Of a stretch of 64,000 nt of DNA, positions 11,317-24,764 are shown in pieces. Source of the stretch: Microvelia longipes (lineage: Eukaryota; Arthropoda; Insecta; Hemiptera; Veliidae). The stretch is taken from positions 4,837,369 through 4,901,368 of the forward strand of contig JACMZG010001914.1 of NCBI GenBank assembly GCA_018340805.1, in the 5' to 3' direction. Positions within the stretch are counted from its first letter, which is position 1. Every line of letters starts with the position of its first letter. The notes beneath the pieces were generated by a model. The model ran no database searches. It was given only the letters and a program-made list of their open reading frames with translations, and had not been told where the DNA came from. A program made the translations under genes and the position numbers.

Positions 11317-12573
11317 AAATATAATATTATTTTTATGATGGCATGAAATTTCTTAAAAATCAAAATTCATTAAAAAAATTGAAGGAAAAGTACGAGACCT
11401 CGATAAAAATATTTAAGTATTAAAAAAAGGATAGGAAAATGATAAAAAATTGCAATGAAAATAGGCAAGAAATATGAAAAATGGACAAAGTCTGTAGGAT
11501 AAAAATGTTTCTTATGGATACAAATGTTGAAAATACAAAACTGAAAAAATATAAATAAAATTATTTTTAAATAAATTGTTGACCTATAAAAAAATTGTCT
11601 TATTTGAAATAAAAAGTTTTATATTTAAATGTAAATATTACAAAAACAAAATGGCTAAAATCTATATAGGAAGTAAGTATCTAGATCTAAATAGCAAGAA
11701 CTAAAGATCGTTACATAAAAATCAACTAAAAATTATACTAATATAAAAGTTAAAAAAAACAGTTTTTATTACAGTAATATTAAATAAGTTGATAGATTAT
11801 AGTTATTTAGAGAGTTTTAGAGGGTATAAAAGCTAAGAAATCGAAACCTGCCTATTATTATTAATTAATTTAATCTGTTGGCGGTCCGAGGCGTTCGTCT
11901 CTCAGATTGGTTTAGTCATGGTTTGTAAGATAAAAATTTATTTTAGATTTCTCTCTCATTCTTTATACAAATAACTAATTGTTTATAAGTATTTTCGTAT
12001 GAAGAAAAGTTATTTAAAGTTAAGTATTTTAAAAGAAACTAATATTTTTCTAACTAACTAATTTTCGAACTAACTAACTAACTTCGAAACTAACTAATTT
12101 TTCGAATGCAATAATTTCTAAAATATTAGAATTAATATTTATAATCAGTGCTCTGCTTTGGTTCCGGGGATGAATATAAGACATGCTGCATGTTTTTGTC
12201 TAAAACCGCTATTTCGACGTAAATAAGAGTCCGAAGTATTAAAATTAAACAGTATAACTTAAATGTTAGATTTAAAAATGCCTTAATATTGGCACACAAA
12301 GAGAGGACACAAATAATTTTTGTCGAAACCTTATAGCTACTAATAAATAAACCTTTTTGTAAAATTTGGTTTTTCACGGACACCCGATGTTTTGTACAAC
12401 ACCAAATAGATATTCCTTTTACACAAAAAATATACCCCAAGTTTCATTAATTTATGTCTAATATTTCAAAATTTAAGAGGAGGGGGGAATTTTATAGGTC
12501 CAGGTTGTATAAAAAGGCCTAGATTTTATAGAAGGAGTTATATAGTAGAATGAGCGTAAATGGAGTCCATTAC
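11317..12573. other. gsb intron 1, no gene or clear repeat
   Basis: AT-rich intronic DNA. Short repeats of AACTAACTAACT at 12050-12100 are the only structure noted. The minus-strand open frame at 12132-12440 shows no recognisable domain. Confidence 0.4.
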
Positions 12574-12970
12574 ACAAAACAAAACTTTATTGGCAAAGAG
12601 CTTTCAACCTAACTAGAGGCCATCATCAGTGCAAAACCTAACAAACGGATCATCTCAACAGTAATTTCTCATTAATCATTTTATTTTATTCATTATTTGA
12701 TTTTGGTATTATTTATTTATTTTTTATTTATGTTTTTCCTTTTAATTACAATTATATGCGTACATATTTTATCTCCCATGTATTTTATTCAAGTATGCTT
12801 TATTTATGCATATATTTAATTTTTTATTTTTTTTTATTCTAATTTTATTTTTTTTCTTTTTCGCTTTTATTTATTCTATTGTAACTTGTTTGTTAGGTTT
12901 TGCACTGATGATGGCCTCTAGTTAGGTTGAAAGCGCTTTGCCAATATAGTTTTATTTTGTAGAGAGACTT
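12574..12970. mobile_element. Fold-back element with hammerhead-like core
   Basis: Arms of about 80 bp at 12574-12655 and 12885-12970 are reverse complements. Each carries GCACTGATGATGGCCTCT, AGTTAGGTTGAAAGC and GCTTTGCCAATA or their complements. On the + strand at 12902-12941 the order is GCA, CTGATGA, T, stem GGCCT/AGGTT, GAAA, GCGCTT, TGC. The spacer is T-rich and non-coding. Related to the element at 5498-5752. Confidence 0.75.
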
Positions 12971-13599
12971 CTTTTCTCTATTTTATATTATGTTCTAGGC
13001 TACAGTATTAATTAAGGTTTGCTAGTTGAAAGGGTGATAATATACCTGCGAAATGAACCTGATCTAATTCAACGTATAATTGAATTAACTGGGTTCTGAA
13101 CACGTATATCAGGTAAGGTGTACCTCATCTACCTGCACTTGGGTCCACCTGGTCAAAGAATACTTTTTAGTTTTAAGTATATAGTTAGGATAATTAATTA
13201 TGTACCTAAACAAACAAGTTTCTTATTTTTAAAAACATTTTATTTATTTGTTAAATAGAACTGAATAAATTCACTTATGCCTTCAAACACACACACACAC
13301 AAAGACAAGCTGACTTAGATTATTTTTAGCAGTGAAATTAAAGTAATTAAAGTGAGATTTTATTACCATGGCAGTAAAAGTACTACTTTTACTGACTTAG
13401 CAGAAAGAAATAGTTGGTTGAACAGTAATTATTGTCCGACAAATTAAGTGTCACCTATCTTAGAATGTAAGGAATAATGAAAGTTGCATAGAGATTTCTT
13501 ACTAGAAGGGCCCTATAAATTAAATTTTGAAACTAACAAAAACCATACATATAGGTGTATTGCTTGTTTTCCGATTTTTTTTAAATTTTTAAATTGATA
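12971..13599. other. gsb intron 1, no gene seen
   Basis: AT-rich intronic DNA with a short (CA)n run at 13290-13300. Nothing else recognised. Confidence 0.4.
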
Positions 13600-13837
13600 A
13601 AATAAAAATTTATCACCGATTTAATTAAAATTGATTTAATGCTGATAATGAGATAAAACTTTTAATTGGATCACCTAATTTTCCGCGTTTTATGATTTTT
13701 TGTCAGAGTCATTATTGCGGGTTAATGACGTCATAATTATTTTCCGAATAGCACAACTACAGTGGTAGACAGATTATTTTACAAAGTTTCAACTCTCTAG
13801 CATAAATACACTGGGCGCTACGATGATAACAAACAAA

Positions 13838-13932
<95 letters not shown>

Positions 13933-14055
13933 GACAGACAACTTTGCAAAAACCACTCAGGGCCTTAAAAACGGATAATTCCGGTTTCATCCCGGTTTCG
14001 GATTTTTTTGCAAACACAAAACTTATCCTATATACCTACGGTATAAATGAGAAAA
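13600..14055 (-). mobile_element. Family A repeat, 5' part, with embedded (CA)n
   Basis: Reverse-orientation copy containing TTAATGCTGATAATGAGAT, CATTATTGCGGGTTAATGAC, ATAGCACAACTACAG, and at the end CTTATCCTATATACCTACGG then TATAAATGAGAAAA. The position that is a short TGTGTGTGTC run in other copies has expanded here into an 87-bp (CA)n microsatellite. Confidence 0.85.
13842..13928. repeat. (CA)n microsatellite
   Basis: CA dinucleotide array with a single AA interruption, expanded from the short CA run normally present in family A. Confidence 0.95.
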
Positions 14056-14944
14056 TGTAGAAATAAAAGACTCTGCTACACAAAGTAGCAATAAAACTAG
14101 ATAATATGATTTCTACACAAAGACCATGATGTAAATTCACCCATAAATCTACTTTTAATTTACAATGTAATCCATTTTGTTCAGCTTATAAACATTTAAA
14201 TAAAATAAACATTACATACATAAAATTATTACATGAATATACTTCATATTATAATAATTATATGTATTGTAACATTTTTTTACAGCGTAATTTCTACGTT
14301 TGAAATGGAATTTATAAATATTATAAATATGGAATTTTACGAATAAATAAATTATAATATATTAAATAAAAATATTATATTATGCCACATTATTTTATTA
14401 TTTAGTAATGAATTCAAATAGATTATTGAAAGATTGAATACAATACAGTGAGATTAATTACTTTATAAACGTTATAATTTTATTATGTAGATATTTTTTT
14501 AAAGATCTTTACTTAGATTTATTTACATACAATGCGTTCTTTCTTTGTAAAGGTTGGTAGGAGTGATTTAATACAGTATGGCGTCGGTCTATAAAAGCGC
14601 TGAGTTTATCTTTGTATATTTAATGGGTTTTGATTATTAAATTAATCTATTGTTGTTGTGAAAGATTGTATTATTTTAATTTAAGTTCCTGGTAAAAATA
14701 TTTGTAGAATGTTTACGAAGTGTTATGATAACTATAACAGCATTAGTTAGTTTTAGTGTTGCATGATTTCAGTTGAGGTTGAGCGGGAGATATCTGATGG
14801 TAAACAGGGAGGGATATTATTCACTGAAATTATCGGTTTAAGATAAAATATCTGATTATACAAATTAGGTATTTAGTTAGTAAATTTACTAATTCTTATG
14901 ATTAATTTGTCAAAATATAAAATTTATGGTAATAAGTAAAACCA

Positions 14945-15240
14945 CAGAGATATCCTAGAGGGGGCATAGCCTATCTCATTACATTGAGAGGCATGACACA
15001 TCTTTTTGGGGCTCTCAGGGCTTCTGTGTTACCTGAATGATTTAAGGTTATAATAAATCAATTTTTTTCGGCTTCCCAAACATTGCTTGTGTTTTGATTT
15101 GTATTTTTAACGTTCTGGTGTGTAAGTTATTGGAGTTTGTTCCGACTATTTCATTAATTTGTAAGCGAAGGTGGTCAGGTTACATTTTCGATGTTTCAAA
15201 ATTTAACCTAAAGAGGCCTCTCTAGTAATAATGCCTTTGA
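14945..15240 (+). repeat. Family B dispersed repeat, about 300 bp
   Basis: Shares with 53195-53510 the words CATAGCCTATCTCA, TTTGGGGCTCTCAGGG, GGTGGTCAGGTTA and TTCGATGTTTCAAAATTTAA, and the end word CTCTAGTAATA. A reverse partial copy is at 45395-45530. No coding region, and inverted or target repeats are unclear, so the class is unknown. Confidence 0.7.
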
Positions 15241-16510
15241 GTAAAACGAATTTATTATAATAACATTTTTTCCATTGATTATTTGTTGATACAAAAATAA
15301 ATGAATTAATGAAAAATTTGATGTTAATTTTCTGACGCAGTTCCGACTTTAACTGCTGTGTTGTCATCTATCCCGTCAGCGAATTTATTGAAACCAAATA
15401 GATATTGTTACTAAAAGGGCCCTATTGGTTAATTTTTTTAATTTAACCAATCACTTCTAATATAATAAAATTAACAAATAAATAAACTTATTAAATAGAA
15501 AACAAACGAAAAGATGTTTCAACCCTCCTAATGTATTAAAACATGGTATATCCTCTTCAGTAATATATCTCTATGATTCAAAAGAAGTTTGCTGAAAGGT
15601 GAGAGTTAAAACTCGCTGGCAGATATAGCAGTGCTGCTCTCTGGTGTTGAAAACATTACTTAATACGTTTGTGGGAGTGCGAGACTACAACAATCAAACT
15701 GTTAAGAATTATGAATGACAGTAACAACTAAACGACAGTCTGACAGATCCGATGACAAAACATCCTGCTTTGTATCGACCCTATCTATACTTTACATTAT
15801 CTTTACGATCGAACAATAACTCGATCTTTATTAATGATTCTAATAATCGATTTATCGGTAATGATTAATTAGTTCAACTGTAATAGATAAAGAAACAGAC
15901 TTAGACTGTTACTGTAAAACCTACTCATGTTTACTTGACATGTCAGTTAACATTAAGTGACAAATGAATTAATTGTATCGAAACATAATCTAATCTGTAT
16001 AAACTTTTATAATATTATTATTTATACCTATGGTATTGTTAATTTTTATAATATTCTTTTCTATTTATTGTTTCATTTCTTTCTCAAAATTTCTTACTTT
16101 TTATTAAACATATATAGCATTATTTTACCTTTTATTTACTTGATATCTATTAAGTAATTAATCGCATTTTTTTATTTATTTTTTTTAAATTTACCATAAC
16201 AGTATCCCTGCTATGGCTCTTTATTTTCTAAACATGCACCGCTTTCGCATAACATGTTGATCTTTTTTCTTTTTTTTTTCTTTTTTGCATTTTCATTTTA
16301 TTTTAGTTGTAGCATTTGGTTCAAGAATAATTATGATTCTTTTTTTCTTTTCTTTAATTGTAATCTTCTTTTTCTTTTTCGTAGCAATCTTCTGTTTATC
16401 ATTATTTATTATTTAAGTTTTGATGAATTTAATATTTTAAATACTAAAATTTTATTTATTTATTATTTATTTTTTATTTATTAATCGCATTATATGTTTG
16501 TCTCTTACTG

Positions 16511-16650
16511 TCTTATAATAATAATATAATAATGCCTGTTTTACCCTGAATATTCAGGTTATTCGCCTTGCGAGAACCACATCGGGTGGGTCACGTTTAC
16601 TATGCTCAAAGTAAAGCTAAAGTTGGCGAAATCTTTAGATATTTTTTAAA
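16511..16650 (-). mobile_element. SINE-2 3' fragment
   Basis: (TAA)n-type run followed by a diverged match to the SINE-2 copy at 46441-46700, including GAGAACCAC, GGGTGGGTCACG and CTAAAGTTGGCGAAATC. The tRNA-like head is missing. Confidence 0.55.
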
Positions 16651-18271
16651 TTTTACACATTGATGTCTATTATTTCTTTATTTTTTGATTCTTTCTTATT
16701 ATTTTGTGTAATTTAAATTTGTCTCCTATTTTATATACTTTTACAAATTAATTTATGGTATTTCATTCGTCTTACTTTATCCTCCTTTTCGTTCATATTT
16801 TTATTATTTTTTTTATCTTTTAATTTTACTTATTTGTATAATTTTATATTTTCTTTCATACTCGTTTATTAATTTTGTTTCTAACAATTTTTTAAACACT
16901 CTTTTTTATGTTTTAATTATTCTATAACATTTTTAATGTTTCCCTTTTCCACTCGATTATTTTTTCGTCAGTTTTTTTGTCAAACTTGTTTCACACCACT
17001 CTATATAATTACATGCTATTACAAAAAAAAAACTATATAACTTACTTAATTAATATTCTACATTATTTTTAATGTTGCCAAATTACATACAATTTTCTTT
17101 CGATTATTTTATACAAATATTAATAATAATATTTTAATAATATTAAACAATAGTCTAAAAAAATATTTATTATGAACTATAAAAAATTTAAAGTTTAAAA
17201 AAAATTATTAGTTATAATTATTTAATTAATTAAAAAATAGGAAAAGAATATTACAAATAGATTTAGTTAAGAACAAATTAAAAAAAAAACAATTAAAAAA
17301 AAAGGGAAAAATTATACGAAAATAATAAGAAATAAGTTATAGAATAAGAATTTAAATAAAGAATATAAAAAAATGCTATGATTAAGTAATAAAATCATCT
17401 TTAAAAAAATAGTTGGTGATGAAAAGATCACTAAAAATAAACCTGAGCCCCTGAGCATTGATGTACTATTGATATTGACACAAAATTTATTAATTTATGA
17501 GTATTTTTTAGTCAAATTTTAAAATAAATTTTACTTAGTTTATTTTTAGCGTGATAAATTAGCATTAAGGTGTCGCGTGCAGCTGGTGAAGCCGTTTTAT
17601 TTCGCGTGAAAACAATTTGAAATTAGTTTCAAATGCTGCAGTGTTAGATATAGGTGGATTGTGAGGTGGTATTAAGTAATTATTAATTTGAAACGGTGAA
17701 TTATTTATATTATTGGTATAATTATTTAAGAAGGAATACTTTTTATGCTTAAAAAACTGTTTTAAATTACTATAGTTATAATGATAAGGAACCTTAATAA
17801 AAATATAAAAAAGCTGAGTATCATATTAAAAATATAAATTTTAAATATAAAGTATAAAGTGTAATATAAAAATAAATTAATTCAAACATTGGGATTCAAA
17901 TGTGAGAACTCTAAAAACTAAACAAATTGAGTTTCAAAATCAATCATTTTAAATTTATAGAATTATTTATTATTAATTACTTATTGTTTATTTGAATTAA
18001 ATACTAAAGTTATGGTCTAATTGATAGGTATGAAAACAAGAGGCCCGACCTTGGCAACTTAGAGTCACGGCGTTAGGGCTAAGTACCGGTTCGCGGCACC
18101 CTCACCTTATTGTGCCCGTTTCGCTGCTACAGACAAGTTTGTCCGGTTACAGATTGTCGTATTTGTAATTTTGTATGTGGCATTTTCAAATTTCAAATCA
18201 ACGAGTGAACATGTTTTTCGTAAGTCAGAAAACTTGATTTGTTTACAAAATTTATTACACGTGAACTCAAA

Positions 18272-18463
<192 letters not shown>

Positions 18464-18540
18464 GCGTCTCCACCAATCTCGAGATAAGGTTATGAATAAA
18501 AACACAACTTTACATAAAAACTATATATTTATTATTTATT

Positions 18541-18610
18541 AACTATATATTTCTAGCCAACGTTTCGAATTTAACTACAAATTCTTCATCAGGGCCCTTT
18601 GCAACACAAG
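18541..18610 (-). mobile_element. Fold-back-type element end with hammerhead-like core
   Basis: On the minus strand at 18553-18599: GGCC, CTGATGA, A, stem GAATTT/AAATTC around GTAGTT, GAAA, CGTT, GGCT. The GGCC in front of the core can pair with GGCT after it. This is the clearest small core of the shared pattern outside a long inverted repeat. It sits between two (AT)n tracts; element boundaries are not resolved. Confidence 0.5.
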
Positions 18611-18765
18611 AAAACATCAATCTATTTAGATAGTGTAAAATGAAATAGATCAATTAAATAAACATGAGCAATAACAAAAATAAACCAAGAAATAAGAGAA
18701 CTTAAAAATAAATATTTCAATATAAATAAAATAAAACATTTTACTTACGAAATAAATACAGTCTT

Positions 18766-18767
<2 letters not shown>

Positions 18768-18843
<76 letters not shown>

Positions 18844-18856
18844 ATATATATATGTG

Positions 18857-18899
<43 letters not shown>
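18768..18899. repeat. (AT)n then (GT)n compound microsatellite
   Basis: Alternating AT to about 18853, then GT dinucleotides to 18899. Confidence 0.95.
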
Positions 18900-18901
<2 letters not shown>

Positions 18902-20026
18902 CATACTTTAGTATACTATAAGTGAGTTCCTTTAAATTTTTACTAAGATTGGATAAGAAAGTATTGTTTTTTAAAAATCTCCAATACAGAATTTTCGATA
19001 AACAGTTACATTCTTTTAAGTGTAAAAAACAGTTAATTTTTGTAAAAACATACACCAAATTTTGTGAAAGAGTATGTAATTAAAGATGTAAACAACTACT
19101 TCCGCTTACTAGAATTCATATTAATTAAAAAATATTTGACATACTTAGTTGACGGAGAAGGGCTATGAATTTTGTATCAATTCAATATATTAGATTTAAT
19201 CCTGTTATACAAGCAACAAATCATTGTATCCAAAAATGTCGGACAAATGAAGACATTGAGACCACCCACTCTGGTTTGGTTGTCTAGGCCCTGAAACGTG
19301 TTGAAAACATCATACTAGTTCATGTTTAATCTACCGTTAAGTTTCTTTATACCTTCTTTCACATGACTTAGATTTTTAAATAATACGTTAAAAGGTATTA
19401 TTGTTGTTGAGCTAAGTCGTTTGTACTGGGTGTAATCTTACACTTAAGCTCGTTTTAAGAGCCTTATTCAATTAGGATTTACTTTTGTTATTTTATTTTA
19501 TTTGTGTTTCTTTTTTCTATTACTTTAAATTATGTTTGTTTAAAATTCAGTGAACCAGAAATAACATGAAATAAATTTGACTTCAAGCACACTTTCGGTG
19601 AGGAATTTTGGGATTTCTCGTATTCAGGTTCAGTGAATATTACCTTTCTTTTGCTGACCATTTTCTGACGTGAATATATTTTTGTATTATTTCTGTTTTA
19701 ACAACCATCATTTACTTATCTTTTATCTATCATTATACAAGATGGACCAGAAGTCTCCCCCTTCCCCCTATTCATTTTGAATCGAAAAATAAAAATCGGG
19801 TACGGGGTACTCGGAACTTTTTTAAGTTTAAATCTAAATTAATGGATCGTAGGATCCGCCTATGTTTATCAATTTGCGGCAATACTGATAGTATGTAAAT
19901 AAATTATTAAATTCCATCTATAAATTAATTATGCTTATCTATTAACCTTCTATAAGTAGGGAGAAGCAATGCATTTATTTTCCAGTAAGCATTAAATATT
20001 TATTTAAGTACATTTATTTGTTTCAG
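18900..20026. other. gsb intron 1, 3' end
   Basis: AT-rich intronic DNA with a short family A 3'-end relic at about 19788-19830 (ATCGGGTACGGGGTACTCGG). It ends in the splice acceptor TTTGTTTCAG at 20026. Confidence 0.5.
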
Positions 20027-20340
20027 GACAAGGTCGGGTGAACCAACTAGGAGGAGTGTTCATAAACGGCCGTCCTCTACCGAACCACATCAGACTGAAA
20101 ATAGTAGAAATGGCAGCGGCTGGAGTACGACCCTGCGTCATATCCAGACAGCTCCGAGTATCTCACGGATGCGTTTCTAAAATACTCAACAGATACCAGG
20201 AGACAGGAAGTATACGACCTGGTGTTATTGGAGGTAGTAAACCTAGGGTCGCTACTCCTGATGTGGAGAGGAAAATTGAGCAGTATAAGAGAGACTCTCC
20301 TGGCATTTTCTCCTGGGAGATTAGGGACAGACTTATTAAG
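20027..20340 (+). CDS. gsb: gooseberry exon 2 (paired domain, main part)
   Basis: 314 bases encoding the end of Gly19 and residues 20-123. It begins [10 protein letters not shown], the N-terminal beta-turn of the paired domain, and continues through [46 protein letters not shown] (end of the PAI subdomain and linker) into [11 protein letters not shown] of the RED subdomain. The paired domain binds DNA. Acceptor TTTCAG ends at 20026. The donor GTTAGC starts at 20341 after a complete AAG codon, so the intron is phase 0, between Lys123 and Glu124. The frame stays open for a few codons into the intron, which is incidental. Confidence 0.97.
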
Positions 20341-22035
20341 GTTAGCATTGAAATTGTCTTTTAAATTTCCACACATTTATTATAATGACAATAATGTCCG
20401 TTTAGATCCTTGCGCTGCGGGCAGTGGCGGACTAAGCCAAAAATGCCCGAGGAGGGTTTGGCCTAAAAGGGCCCAACCCACATCTCAAGAGACCTAATGG
20501 AGGGGGATCCTATAATGCTTCTCAAAGCGATCTACTTTTAACTAGAGTAGTATTAATGATTATAGCAATCTTAATTTAATTTATTCAATTTCATATTTAA
20601 TGAAATTAAATGAAATGACATTATTTTATTTAAATAAGCGAGCAGTGAAACCCGAGCTCTGCTCGGCAAATATTTTATTTACTGAACAACAAATTATTAA
20701 TTATTCCTTTGAGAACTACAAAAAATAAAAGTTGATAACAGCTGTAACAACTGTTTTTCTCGTAAGCAAGAAAATTCCTTGTTGAAGATGTTTTTGTCTA
20801 TCCGGTGATTCTCAATCCGTGTTTTATGATTGCTTGGTAAGGTGCTTGTTTCGATAAGTTGACGGTCAAAAATGGGATTCTTAATTCGCGTGTTTTGACT
20901 TTTAATGAGAATACAATCATATTCTTAACAAAAATAGTCTAGGATTGAACAATTCAATATACCCTATTGTTATTTGTGAAGGAATTTCGTTGAGGCATAT
21001 AATGTGGTCAATATATGAGTCATCTATGTGTAGAGTTCAGTCAAGATCCATCGATTAGATTTCAATTTGTAAGCACTTAAACTTAGTGTTGCACTAAACC
21101 CTTATTATACGGGTACCGATAAGACTTTAAAGATGACTACTGAGACCTATTAGCATTTCAAGTTTAAAGTTTAGTCAAGATCTATCAATTAGATTCCGAG
21201 CTGTAAGCACTAAAAATGAATCTTTACACTAATCTCTTACTGTTATTTTAGCACTGATCAAGATCTGACATAGTTTATGACTCCTTCTGATATATGATTA
21301 GTTTATGTTTAAACTTTGGTCTGGATCCTTTAAGTACTTTTCGAGTTAAAAAAGGTTCCGTTTGGGACCTTTAAATGCTCAAATATAAATGGGCCCTCTT
21401 TGGGACCTTTTAAGGGCTCAAGGAGGGCTGCCTGGCTGCGGGAACAACCTCAGGTAATTTTGGCATCCGTTACACACAAGGTATATTCCAAAGTTGGCCA
21501 TATCATTCGATACTTTCATATCTACTTCCATATCATTCGAGTTTTGCAAAACATGAATAACTGACACAATATCATTCATTCACAAACAACCTGATAACTA
21601 CTCTCAAGAGGTCTTAAATACCTGAAAAGGATAATCCAGGTGGGATCCCGGTTTCAGATTTTTAGTGTAACACATAACTTTTCCTTTTCACCAAAGGATA
21701 AAGAAAAAAGTAAGGAAATAAATTCCCTCGCTCCAGCTCGGTTTATCAATTCTTTGAGAAAGGATTAATCGAAAAATAGTTCCATTTAACTTCAATCCTG
21801 AAAGAAATGATAGATAATAACATAATGATACGACCCCCCAACACGCACGGCACGAGGCGCCAAACTCTAATAGCGCCATATTAATCTGCGCATGATGATT
21901 ACTCTGTGAAACACAATGTACATAATTATATAGGGCGGAACGCAATCACAGGCCTGGTCTATCATCAGTAATTCAATCCGGGCTAACAGCATATCCATTA
22001 CTTTAAAAGATTGAGTCCTTTTTATTTTAAATTGA
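20341..22035. other. gsb intron 2, diverged repeat relics
   Basis: A GC-rich patch at 20405-20510 (GGCAGTGGCGGACTAAGCC, AAAAGGGCCCAACC) and another at 21380-21480 (GGGCTCAAGGAGGGCTGCC, GCGGGAACAACCTC) look like decayed SINE or transposon ends, the second resembling SINE-2. A family A relic in reverse lies at 21575-21700. No gene found. Confidence 0.45.
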
Positions 22036-22970
22036 TTTTTACTTTTCCTTATTTATACCGTAGTATAGTAATGAAAGGTATTGAGTTTCCACAAAAAATC
22101 CGAAACCGGGACGTCTCCGGAATTATCAGTTTCGGGTGTTTTTAAGGCCTCCTGAGTGGTTTTCACAAAGTTGTCTGTCTATATGTGTGTGTCTGTTATC
22201 GTAGCTCCCAGTGTATTTATGCAAGAGAATTTAAACTTATTACGAAAATCGGTTTATAAATGCAGTTGTGCTATAGCACAACTAAAGCAGTAGACTGATT
22301 TTTGTACAAAGTTTCAATTCACTAGCATAAATACACTAATGGCTACGATAACAGACACACACACAATAATTTTTTATTCCAAAATATTTTTATGACGTCA
22401 TTAACTTGCAAAAATTATTCAGAATATTTTTTCGAAAAATCATAAAAAGCGGTTTTATGGTTGATTATGATTGATTATGTTATGATCATAATGATGCGAT
22501 CAGATTGAGATTTGCCACGCATGTAGGCATGTCTAAGAATAATATATTATGCCAAGTTTCATCTCATTATGAGCAAGGACTTGTGTGAGGTTTTTAAGAA
22601 GTTGTAAAAAATGGGGAAATATTCCAAAATTGAAATGAAATTTAGTACAAGTAAATACCTTTACGTAATAAATAAGTACAATAAGTTTCGTTTCAACACG
22701 ACAAGAATAACCACGATATTTGTTGGATCATAAAAGTTGGGCAGCATTGAGTGTGGTCAATGCAATATAGGTGGCCGCAGATAATAAAACGGATATATTT
22801 ACTCTCTGAGGACGAGTGAAGCGAGTCCGGAGACGTATTTTAGTATACATTCAACGAGTCGTATATTCTGAGGACGAGCAAAGCGAGTCCAAGTGAGGGA
22901 TTATGAGCGTAACGACTCTGATGTGCTGAGGAAAAGTTCCGAGGTACCCTGTACCGGTTTTTTTTTACTT
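22036..22970 (+). mobile_element. Family A interspersed repeat, near full length
   Basis: Forward copy starting ACTTTTCCTTATTTATACCG, with GAAACCGGGACGTC, CCTCCTGAGTGGTTTTCACA, the TGTGTGTGTC run, GTGTATTTATGC, two copies of CTGAGGACGAG(T/C)(G/A)AAGCGAGTCC, and the end GAAAAGTTCCGAGGTACCCT. No ORF. In gsb intron 2, just before the C-rich minisatellite next to exon 3. Confidence 0.9.
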
Positions 22971-23019
22971 ACATATTTTAGTAAAAAAACATATAAGAAG
23001 GCTCTAATTTCTATTTATA

Positions 23020-23275
23020 CTCCCCCCTCTTATACATCTATTTATACCCACCCCCCGATACATTTATTTATACCCCCCCCCCTGCTCCCCTGATACATAT
23101 ATGCCCCCGATACAACTCTTTATGCTCCCCCTCTGATACAACTATTTATACCCCCCTTCTGATAAACCTATTTATCCCCCCCATACATCAATCCCCCCCC
23201 CCGATACAACTCTTTATTGCTTCCTCTGATACACCTAATTAACCTAATTATACCCCCCTTCTTATAAACCTATTT
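23020..23275. repeat. C-rich minisatellite next to exon 3 acceptor
   Basis: Irregular repeats of about 22-25 bp of the type TATACCCCCCTGATACA with CTATTTATA. The top strand is almost free of G. It ends about 15 bp before the exon 3 acceptor TTTGTTTGCAG, so it forms an unusually long pyrimidine-rich lead into that splice site. Confidence 0.85.
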
Positions 23276-23290
23276 ATTTTTTGTTTGCAG

Positions 23291-23402
23291 GAAGGTATAT
23301 GTGATAAGAATAACGCACCTTCTGTTAGTTCTATCAGCAGGTTACTCAGAGGTGGAAGAAGAGATGAACTTGGAAAAAACCATTCTATAGACGGAATATT
23401 AG
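23291..23402 (+). CDS. gsb: gooseberry exon 3 (end of paired domain, octapeptide)
   Basis: 112 bases encoding residues 124-160 and the first base of Gly161. EGICDKNNAPSVSSISRLLR completes the RED helix-turn-helix of the paired domain; GGRRDELGKN links to the octapeptide HSIDGILG at 154-161. The octapeptide is the Groucho-type repression motif of Pax3/7 proteins. Acceptor TTTGCAG at 23290, donor GTAACC at 23403. The one-base remainder matches the exon 4 start. Confidence 0.96.
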
Positions 23403-24501
23403 GTAACCTTAAAGAAATATTATCATCCAAAAGTAGTGTTACCTAATTCCTAAAACTTCAATTCTATTTCTAAAACAAATCCGTGATTTGCAAATAATTT
23501 ACGCGACTTTGAGCGAAAGCTGGGCAATGAAATATATGAATCTGAAAAACCCGGACTACTGTCTTCATTATCTTTTATATCTTATTAAAAATGTTTACTC
23601 CCCATTTAACTTAATTTTTAAATTTTTAGTCAGTCGTAGAAGACCACTACTTACTGATTTTTTTTAATGATTTGTGGATGCTGAAACGGGGACATTAGAT
23701 GACAATAGTGAGTACCACATGTGCTAATACAAAGATCGGTAGAAGATATGGAGCAGAAAAAATCCATAGAATAAAATAAAAAAAAGAATATATACAAAAA
23801 TAAAAAATCTAATAAATCAAAATTTTTTGAATGGAATTATTGTAAACGGAAAAATACAATAAGTTTACCTCCAGCGGCTTTTTTCTTCTTTATAATGTAA
23901 CAGGTTGAATTATAGGCGCTACTTTCAATCTTCCCGCCATGTTTACAACTGTTATACACTTCTACCAACATTTAATAATAAATATTCCCTAAAGAAAAAA
24001 ATAAAAGATTTATCATTTATTTGCTTTATTATAATAACCAGGAACTATAAAAAAAATTGAATTATTATGACAAAAAGAAGAAGCGGAAGCGATCGGAACT
24101 TCTATCTTTAGAAGTATAAAAAAAATATATTAGAAGTTTTATAGCAGCGGGTAAATCACAGACATAAGTTCTTTTATTGTCCGCTAGATGGTAGCATTCA
24201 TTCCCTTCACTCTAATGATGATAAATAGCCACACTTACGTGCGCGTTTCATTTATTAAATTTTTTGAATATTTATATTATTATTACTTTTATCGTGATGT
24301 TTATTGTAGGTGTGGGTGGTTTTAATTTACTGTATTTTTATTTGTTTCGGGTTACTTTTACATTTTTGAATTATTTTTTTATTGTGTTTAGTGGAATTTT
24401 ATTAGTTTATAATTTTCTAGAGGTATAACTCGGAATTATTATTTAGATTTGATGTTAACAGAAAACTGAGCAGTGGAGTACACACAGCTAATCCATGACA
24501 A
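23403..24501. other. gsb intron 3, no gene seen
   Basis: AT-rich intronic DNA without recognised repeats. Confidence 0.4.
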
Positions 24502-24706
24502 CACTAAAATCTCTCCACAAAACCTTTATTAAAACCAGAGCCGGTTATCTTTATTCTTGCGTAGTTTTTTTTATATTTTTACTATTTTGTATAATGTATA
24601 GTTCATTTCTTTAATATTTGTTGGCTAGGCACTGATGATGATCGTGAGGTCGAAAGCCGTCTCTGGTTTTAATAAAGGTTTTCTGGGGAGATCTTGGTGT
24701 TTTTAT
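24502..24706. mobile_element. Short fold-back element with hammerhead-like core
   Basis: Arms of about 40 bp are reverse complements around AACCTTTATTAAAACCAGAG (left) and CTCTGGTTTTAATAAAGGTT (right). Next to the right arm, 24628-24661 reads GGCA, CTGATGA, T, stem GATC/GGTC around GTGA, GAAA, GCC. Non-coding. Confidence 0.7.
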
Positions 24707-24764
24707 TGGTTATATTTGATTTTATTTTTACAACTGTATATTATTTATATTTGAGATCAATCGG

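Noticed and set aside
13757..14017. Cys/Val repeat protein on the minus strand
   Set aside because: Produced by the (CA)n microsatellite inside a family A copy.
20077..20497. Open frames overlapping gsb exon 2 in other frames and on the minus strand
   Set aside because: Shadows of the paired-domain exon; the true frame is fixed by domain identity and splice phase.
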